Assembly: GCF_030124175.1 (NCBI RefSeq)
Contig: NZ_JASKMT010000022.1
Coordinates: forward strand, 1-64,000
Source of the DNA: Streptomyces sp. 549
GTDB taxonomy: Bacteria > Actinomycetota > Actinomycetes > Streptomycetales > Streptomycetaceae
Reading direction: 5' to 3'
Length of the DNA stretch: 64,000 nucleotides
A program made the position numbers and the translations under genes. The first letter of the stretch is position 1. Every line of letters begins with the position of its first letter. The notes under the pieces were generated by a model. The model had not been told where the DNA came from. It searched no databases and was given only the letters and a program-made list of their open reading frames with translations. Positions 25,124-33,584 of this stretch are shown here, piece by piece.

Positions 25124-26452
25124 TCACACACCCTTTGCAGCAGGCTCCAGCACCGCCACCGTCTCGAAGTGGTGCGTCATCGGGAAGAGGTCGAAGGCGC
25201 GGACGAAGCGGGGCTTGTAGCCGGCGTCGGCGAAGTATTTGAGGTCTCGGGCGAGGGCGGCGGGGTCGCAGGCGACGTAGGCGATGCGGCGGGGGCCGAG
25301 GGCGGCGAGCTGCTGGACGGTGCGCTTGCCCGCGCCGGCGCGGGGCGGGTCGAGCACGACGATGTCGGCCTCGGTGATGCCGGTGCGGGGCAGGACCTGG
25401 TCGACCTTGCCGTGTTCGATGCGGACCCGGTCGAGGTCGGCGAGGTTGTGGCGGGCGTCCTCGACGGCGCGCTTGTCGGACTCGATGCCCAGGACGGCGC
25501 CCTGGTCGCCGATGCGGTCGGCGATCGCGCCGGCGAAGAGGCCGACGCCGCAGTACAGGTCGAGTGCCATCTCGCCCTTGCGCGGCGTGAGGCCGCGCAT
25601 CACCGCGTCGACGAGCATCTCGGCGGCCTGCGGGTGGACCTGCCAGAAGCCGCCGCCGCCGACGCGCCAGGTGCGGCCGTCGGCCCGTTCGCGGACGAAG
25701 GGCCGTCCGTGCACGCGGTGGATGGCCTGGTCCTTCTCGCCGACGCGCAGCACCGAGACGGGCTGGTCGAGTTCGACGATCGGCAGCCGGCCGCCGGGGC
25801 GCGGCGTGAGCACGACCTGGCGGTCGTGGGAGCCGACGGCGGCGATGGCGTCGACGGACTCGATCTGCGGCCACTCGCGTTTCTCGATGCCCAGTGCGGA
25901 GATCTCGGGTGCGGCGATCAGGCAGCGGTCGATCGGCTCGACCTCGTGGGAGCGGTGGCGGCGCAGGCCGGCGCGCCCCGCCTCGTCGACCGCGTACTGG
26001 ACGCGGGTGCGCCAGCCGGGGACCTCACCTGCGGGCAGCTTGTCGCCGGGGGCGGGCTCGACGGTGCCGTCCCACTTGACGTCCTCGGGGGTGAGCCCGG
26101 CGAGACGGGCGAGTTGCTCGGTGAGCACGTCGGCCTTCAGCCGCCGCTGCGCGCCGGGCTTCGCGTGCTGCCAGTCGCAGCCGCCGCACTTGCCGGGGCC
26201 GGCGAAGGGGCAGGGCGCCTCGACGCGGTCCTTGGACGGTTCGAGGATGTCCACGGCGTCGGCGCGCAGGAAGCGGGACTCGGCGTGGCCCTCGGTGACG
26301 CGGGCGGTGACGCGCTCGCCGGGCAGGGCGTGGCGGACGAACAGCACGCGGCCTTCGGCGGTGCGGGCGACGAAGTGTCCCCCGTGGGCGACCGGGCCGA
26401 TCTCCACCTCGTACTCCTGGCCGACCAGCGATTCGGCGGCGGTCTCGGTCAT
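25124..26452 (-). CDS. 23S rRNA (uracil-C5) methyltransferase, TrmA/RlmD family
   Basis: This 442-residue protein has an N-terminal TRAM domain (about 8-65) and an iron-sulfur cysteine motif CPFAGPGKCGGCDWQH (about 80-95). The SAM-binding region contains LDLYCGVGLF, and the catalytic segment VACDPAALARD lies near residue 388. It methylates uracil in rRNA, or possibly tRNA. The last seven or so residues (PAAKGV) come from the integrated island; the ancestral end is left at 19,766-19,832. ATG 26,452 was chosen because TRAM homology starts just after it. Confidence 0.9.
   Translation of the reverse strand: MTETAAESLVGQEYEVEIGPVAHGGHFVARTAEGRVLFVRHALPGERVTARVTEGHAESRFLRADAVDILEPSKDRVEAPCPFAGPGKCGGCDWQHAKPGAQRRLKADVLTEQLARLAGLTPEDVKWDGTVEPAPGDKLPAGEVPGWRTRVQYAVDEAGRAGLRRHRSHEVEPIDRCLIAAPEISALGIEKREWPQIESVDAIAAVGSHDRQVVLTPRPGGRLPIVELDQPVSVLRVGEKDQAIHRVHGRPFVRERADGRTWRVGGGGFWQVHPQAAEMLVDAVMRGLTPRKGEMALDLYCGVGLFAGAIADRIGDQGAVLGIESDKRAVEDARHNLADLDRVRIEHGKVDQVLPRTGITEADIVVLDPPRAGAGKRTVQQLAALGPRRIAYVACDPAALARDLKYFADAGYKPRFVRAFDLFPMTHHFETVAVLEPAAKGV
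25143..25190. repeat. Right attachment-like repeat within the methyltransferase gene
   Basis: This is the second copy of the 48-bp repeat at 19,785-19,832. It covers codons for FPMTHHFETVAVLEP near the gene's end, leaving the reading frame intact. Confidence 0.8.
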
Positions 26453-26687
26453 GCGGGGTGACTCCAGGAGTACGAGGGGTGCCCGGCGCACGCACAGGGG
26501 TGCGCGACGGGCGAAAGGACGGCAGCCTTCCACTCTACTGCGCGTAGGCGGCACCCGCGCACACGCCCGAGCACCGCACCGCCCCACCCCGCAAAGTGAC
26601 GCACAAGCGACGCATGTTGCGGGCGCCCCGGGGCTGGCTGAGGATGGCGGGTGACGCGTGTCCCCTGCTCGAAGGAGGCGTCCGCAC

Positions 26688-28328
26688 GTGGCGGGAAGCG
26701 GAGACGGTGACGCAGACGCGAGCCCGGAGGCGATCGGCACGGAAGCGGGCCCCGGCAGGCTCTGCCTGGTCACCGGGGCCACCGGATACGTCGGCGGGCG
26801 GCTGGTGCCGGAGCTGCTGGCGGCCGGGTACCGGGTGCGCTGCCTGGCCCGCACGCCGTCGAAGCTGCGGGACCACCCGTGGGCGGACCGGGTGGAGGTC
26901 GCGACCGGGGACGTGACGGACGAGGCCTCCGTCCGGGAGGCGATGCAGGACGTGGACGTCGCCTACTACCTGGTGCACGGCCTGAGCGGCGGCAGGGACT
27001 TCGAGGAGACGGACGGGCGCGCGGCCCGCGTCTTCGGCCGCCGGTGCAAGGCCGCCGGGGTCGGCCGGATCGTGTACCTGGGCGGTCTGACGCCGGCCGG
27101 GGTGCCGGAGTCGGAGCTGTCGCCGCACCTGCGTTCCCGTGCCGAGGTGGGGCGCATCCTGCTGGACTCGGGGGTGTCGACGGCGGCGCTGCGGGCGGCG
27201 GTGATCATCGGATCAGGTTCGGCTTCGTTCGAGATGCTGCGGTACCTCACCGAGCGGCTGCCGGTGATGGTGACGCCGAGCTGGGTGGGCACCCGGGTCC
27301 AGCCGATCGCCATCCGGGACGTGCTGCGGCTGCTGGTGGGCTGCGCCGAGCTGCCCGGTGACGTGAGCCGCAGCTTCGACGTCGGGGGGCCCGACGTGCT
27401 GACGTACCGGGACATGATGCAGGGCTACGCCCGGGTGGCCGGGCTGCCGCGGCGGCTCATCGTGCCGGTGCCCGTGCTCACGCCCCGGCTGTCGAGCCAC
27501 TGGATCGGCCTGGTCACGCCGGTGCCGCGGGCCATCGCCAGGCCGCTGGCGGAGTCGCTGCGGCACGAGGTGGTGTGCACCGAGCGGGACATCGAGCGGT
27601 ACGTGCCTCCGCCACCGGAGGGGTCCCTGAACGTGCGGCGTGCGCTGGAACTGGCGTTGCAGCGCATCCAGGACGCCGAGGTGGTGACGCGCTGGTCATC
27701 CGCCGCGCTGCCGGGCGCACCCAGTGACCCGCTGCCGACCGACCCGGACTGGGCGGGCGGCAGCCTCTACAGCGACCGCAGGCGGCGGTTGGTGCGGGCG
27801 TCGCCGCAGGCGCTGTGGTCGGTGGTGGAGGGTATCGGCGGTGAGAACGGCTGGTACTCGTTCCCCCTGGCGTGGGCGCTGCGCGGCTGGCTGGATCGTG
27901 CGGTCGGCGGGGTCGGCCTGCGGCGCGGACGGCGGGACGCGTCCCGTCTGCGCGTGGGCGACTCGCTGGACTTCTGGCGGGTGGAGGAGATCGACCGGGG
28001 CTCCCTGCTGCGGCTGCGGGCGGAGATGCGGCTGCCGGGCCTGGCCTGGCTGGAGCTGCGGGTGACGCGGGACGAGAACGGCCGCACGAGCTACGAGCAG
28101 CGGGCCCTGTTCCACCCGCACGGACTGGCCGGGCACCTGTACTGGTGGAGTGTGAGCCCGTTCCACGCGGTGGTGTTCGGCGGCATGGCCCGCAACATCG
28201 CGTCGGCGGCGGAGAAGCAAGGCGCGCGGCGGCCTGGCGGTGACGGGACCGGCGCCGACCAGACCGGCGGCGACCGAGCCGGGGCCGACAGCCGCCGCGC
28301 GCGGCAGGCGGGCCGGGCGGCAGGCTGA
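26688..28328 (+). CDS. SDR-family NAD(P)-binding protein with C-terminal DUF2867
   Basis: This 546-residue protein has an N-terminal atypical short-chain dehydrogenase/NmrA-like domain with GATGYVGGRLVPELLAAGY near residue 30. A C-terminal DUF2867 domain (about 365-510; WSVVEGIGGENGWYSF, LFHPHGLAGHLYWWSVSPFH) follows. It probably binds NAD(P)H; the substrate is unknown. GTG 26,688 follows GAAGGAGG. The last 30 residues are Gly/Ala/Arg-rich and lie in the first copy of a 108-bp tandem duplication, so the C-terminus may be a recent product of that event. Confidence 0.85.
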   Translation: MAGSGDGDADASPEAIGTEAGPGRLCLVTGATGYVGGRLVPELLAAGYRVRCLARTPSKLRDHPWADRVEVATGDVTDEASVREAMQDVDVAYYLVHGLSGGRDFEETDGRAARVFGRRCKAAGVGRIVYLGGLTPAGVPESELSPHLRSRAEVGRILLDSGVSTAALRAAVIIGSGSASFEMLRYLTERLPVMVTPSWVGTRVQPIAIRDVLRLLVGCAELPGDVSRSFDVGGPDVLTYRDMMQGYARVAGLPRRLIVPVPVLTPRLSSHWIGLVTPVPRAIARPLAESLRHEVVCTERDIERYVPPPPEGSLNVRRALELALQRIQDAEVVTRWSSAALPGAPSDPLPTDPDWAGGSLYSDRRRRLVRASPQALWSVVEGIGGENGWYSFPLAWALRGWLDRAVGGVGLRRGRRDASRLRVGDSLDFWRVEEIDRGSLLRLRAEMRLPGLAWLELRVTRDENGRTSYEQRALFHPHGLAGHLYWWSVSPFHAVVFGGMARNIASAAEKQGARRPGGDGTGADQTGGDRAGADSRRARQAGRAAG

Positions 28329-28479
28329 GGCGGGCCGCTCGGCGAACAGACCGAAAGGGCAGACCCCCTCGCCGGCGGCGACCGAGCCGGGGCCGACAGC
28401 CGCCGCGCGCGGCAGGCGGGCCGGGCGGCAGGCTGAGGCGGGCCGCTCGGCGAACAGACCGAAAGGGCAGACCCCCTCG
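28264..28479. repeat. Perfect 108-bp tandem duplication
   Basis: Copies 28,264-28,371 and 28,372-28,479 are identical base for base. The first contains the stop codon of the SDR gene; the second is untranslated on that strand. The unit is 36 codons long, so frames are preserved across it. Perfect identity implies a recent event or an assembly artefact. Confidence 0.9.
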
Positions 28480-28615
28480 GGCACCTCCGGCTCTGGTCAC
28501 TCCCGCGTCCACCGGTAGCCGGGGTGACACTCGCGCTTCGCGAGTCGCCCTTCACTGGTTTCCTGCATCCGCTGTCCTAGGTTGCTGGAGACCGTTGAAC
28601 GCTGGCCAGGGCCGC

Positions 28616-28650
28616 GTCGGCCCTCCCCGCCTCCCCATGGGAGGGCCGAC
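28616..28650. terminator. Hairpin in the intergenic region
   Basis: A 12-bp stem (arm GTCGGCCCTCCC, 28,616-28,627) pairs with 28,639-28,650. It may terminate the SDR transcript. I see no gene in 28,480-28,802. Confidence 0.45.
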
Positions 28651-28802
28651 GCCTGTCCGCGTCCCAACCTGGGGTCCGGCCGTCGCTCCGCTCGGGACTG
28701 CCGAGTACCTCCCGCCTACCCCGCTGCTGCACGTGCCCGGGCGGCCTTGTCAGTGCGGGGTCACATACTGCCTTCCATTGAAGAGCTGACAAGGGGGCAG
28801 TT

Positions 28803-29372
28803 ATGCGGACGGTGTACGACGGTGAGCTGAACGTCTGCTACAGGCAGTTCTACGTGGATAGCCGCCTCGGCCTTCCGGCCGAGGACATCGCGCACTGTGC
28901 CGGTCAGAGCAACGGGCTGTGCGGGGCCGCGAACCCCGGCATCCTGTTCCTGACGACGGGTCTGCACGCGGGACGTGTGGGCCTGTTGGTGGAGGTCCAC
29001 GAGACCGAGCCACCCCTGGATGACCAGTGGGAGGAGATCGTCGAGGTCTCCTTCCGTCCTGCGTCCGCGGAGACCGCCGTCGTGCCGTGGGGTGACGGCG
29101 CGATCTGCTCGCTCGATCTTCCCGTCACCGACTACCGGGTTCGCTACTGCGGACGAGGCATGGATGTGACACCGGACGACGAGCTCTCCGTCCTGGACGG
29201 AGGCCCCGTGGTCGATCACTACCTGCTGCAGTTGTGGCCGGCCAAGCCGGCTGCGGATTGCGTGATCAAGCAGACGACGCGGAGCGCCGCATACTGGCAT
29301 GACCACGCCCGCACTCTGCCGCCCCCCGCCCGGGCCCGCGAAACGCGCCGAGGCCGAGCGCCTTCGACGTGA
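28803..29372 (+). CDS. Hypothetical protein
   Basis: This 189-residue soluble protein starts MRTVYDGELNVCYRQFYV behind AGGGGGC. It contains acidic and aromatic patches (DDQWEEIVEVSF, VVDHYLLQLWP) and no membrane segment. I do not recognise the family. It overlaps the next gene by 74 bp in another frame, which suggests a joint unit. The two genes interrupt an otherwise conserved core region, so they may be accessory. Confidence 0.7.
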   Translation: MRTVYDGELNVCYRQFYVDSRLGLPAEDIAHCAGQSNGLCGAANPGILFLTTGLHAGRVGLLVEVHETEPPLDDQWEEIVEVSFRPASAETAVVPWGDGAICSLDLPVTDYRVRYCGRGMDVTPDDELSVLDGGPVVDHYLLQLWPAKPAADCVIKQTTRSAAYWHDHARTLPPPARARETRRGRAPST

Positions 29373-29829
29373 GGTGGAAGAGACGATCGTCCATGAGGCG
29401 GAGCGGCGAGCGGAAGCAGGCGACTGGGGCGGGCGGGCGCCGAGCCCGAAGCTGCGCGAGGTCGGCGGCAACAAGTGGGGCCTCAGCTCCCTAGACCGTG
29501 ACCTGGTGGATGCTGTGAACAGCGCCGATGCGGCCACCCAGCGAGTCATCGCCCGGTGGGCCGTCAGCTACGCCGTCGCCAGGGCTGAACTCCATACGTT
29601 CTATACCTTCGCGCGCGCCATCCGGGCGCTGCGGGTTGGCGAGGAGATACCGGTCCCCCTCGGCGACCGGGCGGAGGTCTGGGAGTGGTTCTTCGCCCAG
29701 AGGAACCTGCCGCACACCTTCGTACGCCCTTTGCACGGTTCCGGGGGTGAGGTGTTGCAGCAGGCCATGGCGGTGATCGCGCTGTTCGCCGCAGTCCAGA
29801 AGGACCCGCTGCGTGCCAGCTCAAACTGA
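29299..29829 (+). CDS. Hypothetical helical protein
   Basis: This 176-residue protein is rich in charged helices (AKRAEAERLRREVEETIVHEAERRA region) and then has an aromatic segment (AELHTFYTFARAIRAL, EVWEWFFAQRNLP). The start is uncertain: ATG 29,299 overlaps the upstream gene by 74 bp, while GTG 29,374 lies just after that gene's stop. No family is recognised. Tight pairing with the upstream gene suggests they act together. Confidence 0.65.
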   Translation: MTTPALCRPPPGPAKRAEAERLRREVEETIVHEAERRAEAGDWGGRAPSPKLREVGGNKWGLSSLDRDLVDAVNSADAATQRVIARWAVSYAVARAELHTFYTFARAIRALRVGEEIPVPLGDRAEVWEWFFAQRNLPHTFVRPLHGSGGEVLQQAMAVIALFAAVQKDPLRASSN

Positions 29830-29935
29830 GGTTGGAAAGAACTCAGTGGCGGCCGGAGTGCGACCCCCGGGCCGTCGGCGGGGCCGCAGGCGATGGCGTC
29901 GGCGGTCAGGTGCCGCAGGCCGCCCGCCGAGGCGC

Positions 29936-30478
29936 TCAGCTGCGCAGGTGGTCCAGTTCGTCGTTGACGGCGGCCAGGAAGCGGGCGGCGACGCGGAGCT
30001 CGGCCTCGCTGAAGCGCACCCGGGCAGCCTCGGTACCGCGGGCGAGCGGACCGAAGTACTCCCGGGCCACCTGGCGTCCGCGTCCGGCGTAGCGCAGGTG
30101 GATCACGCGGCGGTCGCCGGGGTCGCGTTCACGGCGGACGTGCCCGGCGCGTTCCAGGCGGTCCAGGCAGGCGGTGACGGCTCCCGAGGTGATGTTGAGG
30201 CGTTCACGCAGCACGCCGGGGGTGACGGGCTCGCCGGGGTCGCTGTCGAGGATCGCGATGAGTGCCTGCACGTCGGTGGTGTGCAGGCCGTGGGCGTGGG
30301 CGAACTCGTGGGCGATGCGGTTGAACTCGCCGTTCATGTGGCGCAGCAGGACGGCGAACGCCTGGAGGTCCGTCGGGACGTCCTCGGTCCGCTCGCCCTC
30401 GGTCCGCTCGCCCTCGGCATGCTCGTCTTCGGCAGGGCCTCGGGGCTGACCGCCCCCGCCACGGTCTGTGTCGCGCAC
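29936..30478 (-). CDS. MarR-family transcriptional regulator
   Basis: This 180-residue protein has a MarR winged helix (about 50-150): VTPGVLRERLNITSGAVTACLDRLERAGHVRRERDPGDRR is split across the recognition helix and wing, with the typical RDPGDRR. The N-terminal 25 residues are acidic repeats. The start is uncertain: GTG 30,478 or the TTG at 30,502, neither with a good ribosome site, so leaderless translation is possible. It is divergent from an MMPL exporter gene and likely represses it. Confidence 0.85.
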   Translation of the reverse strand: MRDTDRGGGGQPRGPAEDEHAEGERTEGERTEDVPTDLQAFAVLLRHMNGEFNRIAHEFAHAHGLHTTDVQALIAILDSDPGEPVTPGVLRERLNITSGAVTACLDRLERAGHVRRERDPGDRRVIHLRYAGRGRQVAREYFGPLARGTEAARVRFSEAELRVAARFLAAVNDELDHLRS

Positions 30479-30498
30479 CCTCCCACGATATACATGGT

Positions 30499-30526
30499 TC
30501 AATCATTGAGATTCTTTTTCATTGAG
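30499..30526. promoter_or_regulatory. Putative MarR operator
   Basis: TCAAT-C-ATTGA (30,499-30,509) is an inverted repeat and ATTGAG recurs at 30,521. This AT-rich patch lies between the divergent MarR and MMPL genes and stands out from its GC-rich surroundings. Confidence 0.5.
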
Positions 30527-30573
30527 CTAAGTGGCCGCCGAAGGCGTGCCCGTGCACCTTCCCTGGGGAGCCG

Positions 30574-32766
30574 ATGACCACCGCACCGCGCCGCGTCCGC
30601 TGGCTGATTCCCATCGTGCTGCTGATCGCCTGGCTGGGAGTCGGGGGTGGCCTCGGGCCGTTCGCCGGCAAGCTCGGCGAGGTGTCGACGAACGACCAGG
30701 CCGCGTTCCTGCCGCAGAGCGCCGAGTCGACGAAGGTCAACGAGGCGCAGCAGGGGTTCCGCGACGACTCCTCGGTTCCGGCGGTCGTCGTGTGGGTCGC
30801 CGAGGACGGCCGCGTGACCGAGGCCCAGCAGGGCGCGGCCACACAGGCCTTGGCCGGGCTGCGGGACGCCGAGTGGAGTGCGGGTGAGGTCTCCCCCGCA
30901 CTGCCCTCCGAGGACGGCGAGGCGCTGCAGGGGGTCGTGCAGCTCGCCGGCGACCTGGGTGAGGAGGCCGGGGAGCCGCTGGAGGAGATCCGCAAGGCGG
31001 CCGAGGCGGTGCCGGGCACCGAGGTGTACATCGGCGGACCGGCCGCCACCCAGGCCGACCTGGGCGAGGCGTTCGCGGGCATCGACGGGCTGCTGCTGGG
31101 CGTGGCGCTCAGCGTGGTGCTGCTGATCCTGCTGCTGGTCTACCGCAGTGTGCTGCTGCCGCTGGTCATCATCATGGGATCGGTGTTCGCGCTGGCACTG
31201 GCCTGCGCGGTGGTCTACGTGCTGGCCGACCGGGACGTGCTGCGGGTGGACGGGCAGGTGCAGGGCATCCTGTTCATCCTCGTCATCGGTGCCGCCACCG
31301 ACTACGCGCTGCTGCTGACGGCGCGGTTCCGCGAGGAGCTGGCCGTGCCGGGCAGCGACCGGTTCGCGGCCGTGGTGGCAGCGGTGCGCCGGTCCTTCGG
31401 CGCGATCAGCGCGAGCGCGGCGACCGTCGCGCTGGGCCTGCTCGCGCTGCTGCTGAGCGATCTGACGAACAACCGGGCGCTCGGCCCGGTGGGGGCGATC
31501 GGCATCGTCTGCGCGGTGCTGAGCGTGCTGACCTATCTCCCGGCGGCGCTGGTGCTGCTGGGCCGGGTCGCCTACTGGCCGGCGAAGCCCCGGCCCGCCG
31601 AGGACCCGGGCACACCCGGGGAGAAGCCTTCGGGCGTGTGGGGCCGGGTGGCGGCGCTGGTGGACCGGTCGCCGCGCCGCGTGTGGGTGACGTCGCTGGT
31701 GGCGCTGGCCGCGTGTGCCGCGTTCTCGCCGATGCTGAAGTCCGACGGCGTGCCACTGAAGGAGATCTTCGTCAACGACGCGCCGTCGGTGACCGCCCAG
31801 GAGCGGCTCGCCGAGCACTTCCCCGGCGGTTCGGGCAATCCCGCGGTGATCATCGCCGACGCCGGCCGGGTCGAGGAGGTGACGGCTGCCGCGGGGAGCA
31901 CCGACGGCGTGGCCGACGCCGCGCCCGTCACGGCCGGCGGACGGCCCGGCGGCGAGCCGCTGGTGGTGGACGGCAAGGTGCGGATCGACGCGACGCTTGA
32001 GGACGCGGCAGACAGCGACGCGGCGAAGCAGACCGTGCTGCGGTTGCGGGACGCGGTGCACGAGGTGCCGGACGGCGACGCGCTGGTCGGCGGCTACACC
32101 GCGCAGCAGTACGACACCCAGACGACCGGGGAGCGGGACCGGATGGTCATCGCACCGGTGGTGCTGCTGATCATCCTGCTGATCCTGGTGTGGCTGCTGC
32201 GGTCCCTGGTGATGCCGGTGATCCTGGTGGCGACGGTGGCGCTCAACTTCCTCGCCACCCTGGGCGTCGCCGCGCTCGTCTTCCGCTACGGCTTCGGCTT
32301 CACGGGCACCGACGCGTCCGTGCCGCTCTACGGGTTCGTGTTCCTGGTCGCGCTGGGCGTCGACTACAACATCTTCCTGATGACCAGGGTCCGCGAGGAG
32401 ACGCTGGTGCACGGCACCCGGGTCGGGGTGCTGCGCGGCCTGACGGCGACCGGCGGTGTGATCACCTCCGCGGGTGTGGTGCTCGCGGCGACGTTCGCCG
32501 CGCTGGTGGTCATCCCGCTCGCGTTCCTGGTGCAGATCGCCTTCATCGTGGCGTTCGGCGTGCTGCTGGACACCCTGGTGGTGCGGTCGCTGCTGGTGCC
32601 CGCACTGGTCCGGGACGCCGGGCCGGTGGTGTGGTGGCCGAGCGCGCTGCGCCACCGCGGCGACCCGCATCCGGCGGCGGGCGGCGCGGGGGCTGCGGCT
32701 CGCGGTGGTGGCCCCGGCGCGGCCGAGCGGGACCGGGGTGCGGCCGGTCAGGGCGGCGCCGGGTAG
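30574..32766 (+). CDS. MMPL-family membrane transporter
   Basis: This 730-residue RND-superfamily protein has one N-terminal helix and a large extracytoplasmic loop. Five further helices follow from about residue 172, and the arrangement then repeats from about residue 365. The family motif region GAATDYALLLTARFREEL appears near 245 and its counterpart ALGVDYNIFLMTRVREE near 590. Such proteins export lipids or hydrophobic drugs using the proton gradient. ATG 30,574 follows GGGGAG. Control is probably by the divergent MarR protein. The C-terminus is Gly/Ala-rich. Confidence 0.9.
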   Translation: MTTAPRRVRWLIPIVLLIAWLGVGGGLGPFAGKLGEVSTNDQAAFLPQSAESTKVNEAQQGFRDDSSVPAVVVWVAEDGRVTEAQQGAATQALAGLRDAEWSAGEVSPALPSEDGEALQGVVQLAGDLGEEAGEPLEEIRKAAEAVPGTEVYIGGPAATQADLGEAFAGIDGLLLGVALSVVLLILLLVYRSVLLPLVIIMGSVFALALACAVVYVLADRDVLRVDGQVQGILFILVIGAATDYALLLTARFREELAVPGSDRFAAVVAAVRRSFGAISASAATVALGLLALLLSDLTNNRALGPVGAIGIVCAVLSVLTYLPAALVLLGRVAYWPAKPRPAEDPGTPGEKPSGVWGRVAALVDRSPRRVWVTSLVALAACAAFSPMLKSDGVPLKEIFVNDAPSVTAQERLAEHFPGGSGNPAVIIADAGRVEEVTAAAGSTDGVADAAPVTAGGRPGGEPLVVDGKVRIDATLEDAADSDAAKQTVLRLRDAVHEVPDGDALVGGYTAQQYDTQTTGERDRMVIAPVVLLIILLILVWLLRSLVMPVILVATVALNFLATLGVAALVFRYGFGFTGTDASVPLYGFVFLVALGVDYNIFLMTRVREETLVHGTRVGVLRGLTATGGVITSAGVVLAATFAALVVIPLAFLVQIAFIVAFGVLLDTLVVRSLLVPALVRDAGPVVWWPSALRHRGDPHPAAGGAGAAARGGGPGAAERDRGAAGQGGAG

Positions 32767-32790
32767 CGTGGGTGTTTCGCCGTTCACCAG

Positions 32791-32809
32791 CCCCGGCCCC
32801 AGGCCGGGG
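32791..32809 (+). terminator. Short hairpin after the MMPL gene
   Basis: CCCCGGCC-CCA-GGCCGGGG lies 24 bp after the MMPL stop and before the TrkA genes. Confidence 0.5.
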
Positions 32810-32872
32810 GAAGAGGGTGGGCGGTTTATGCCCAGGTGATCGCAGCAGGGGAAGGTGTGGGGTAACAGCCTC

Positions 32873-33538
32873 ATGCACATCGTCATCATGGGGTGCGGCC
32901 GCGTCGGAGCCGCACTCTCCAAGACCCTGGAGAACCAGGGCCACACCGTCGCGGTGATCGACCAGGACCCGACCGCCTTCCGGCGGCTCGGGTCCGGGTT
33001 CGGTGGACGCCGGGTCACCGGTGTCGGATTCGACCAGGACACGCTCCGGGAAGCCGGGATCGAGGACGCGGGCGCGTTCGCCGCGGTGAGCAGCGGCGAC
33101 AACTCCAACATCATCGCGGCCCGGGTGGCACGAGAGATGTTCGGCGTGGACAACGTGGCCGCGCGCATCTACGACCCGCGGCGGGCCGAGGTCTACCAGC
33201 GGCTGGGCATTCCGACGGTGGCGACCGTGCGGTGGACCGCCGACCAGATGCTGCGGCGGCTGCTCCCCTCGGGCGCCGAGCCGTTGTGGCTGGACCCGAC
33301 CGGCGGGGTGCAGCTGGCCGAGGTGCACATCTCCCCCAGCTGGGTGGGCCACCGGGTCAGCAGGCTCCAGCAGGAGTCCGGCACCCGGATCGCCTTCATC
33401 ACCCGGATGGGCGAAGCGATGCTGCCGGACAGCGGCACCGTGCTCCAGGAAGGTGACCTGGTGCACGCACTGATGCGCTGCGACCAGGTGGGCGACGTGG
33501 AGGCGGCGTTCGACCGCGGCCCCGAGGAGGCATCGTGA
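32873..33538 (+). CDS. TrkA-type K+ transport regulatory protein
   Basis: This 221-residue cytosolic protein has an RCK_N NAD-binding domain (MHIVIMGCGRVGAALSKTL) and an RCK_C domain (about 140-215). Such subunits gate Trk/Ktr potassium channels in response to nucleotides. ATG 32,873 gives the canonical N-terminus. It is followed 46 bp later by a second TrkA gene; pairs of TrkA-like proteins are common in actinobacteria. No channel subunit gene lies next to them. Confidence 0.87.
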   Translation: MHIVIMGCGRVGAALSKTLENQGHTVAVIDQDPTAFRRLGSGFGGRRVTGVGFDQDTLREAGIEDAGAFAAVSSGDNSNIIAARVAREMFGVDNVAARIYDPRRAEVYQRLGIPTVATVRWTADQMLRRLLPSGAEPLWLDPTGGVQLAEVHISPSWVGHRVSRLQQESGTRIAFITRMGEAMLPDSGTVLQEGDLVHALMRCDQVGDVEAAFDRGPEEAS

Positions 33539-33584
33539 GCGGGAACCGCCGCGGGTCCGCGCGCGAGAAGCGGGAGGTCCAGCC

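Larger units (their letters stand above)
19785..25190. mobile_element. Integrated 5.4-kb defence island
   Basis: The segment is bounded by 48-bp direct repeats (19,785-19,832 and 25,143-25,190) that duplicate the 3' end of a 23S rRNA methyltransferase gene. This is the usual outcome of site-specific integration into a conserved gene end, where the element restores the reading frame. Inside are a restriction-modification protein and a toxin-antitoxin pair. I find no tyrosine or serine recombinase, so it may be a decayed element or one moved by a helper. Confidence 0.65.
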
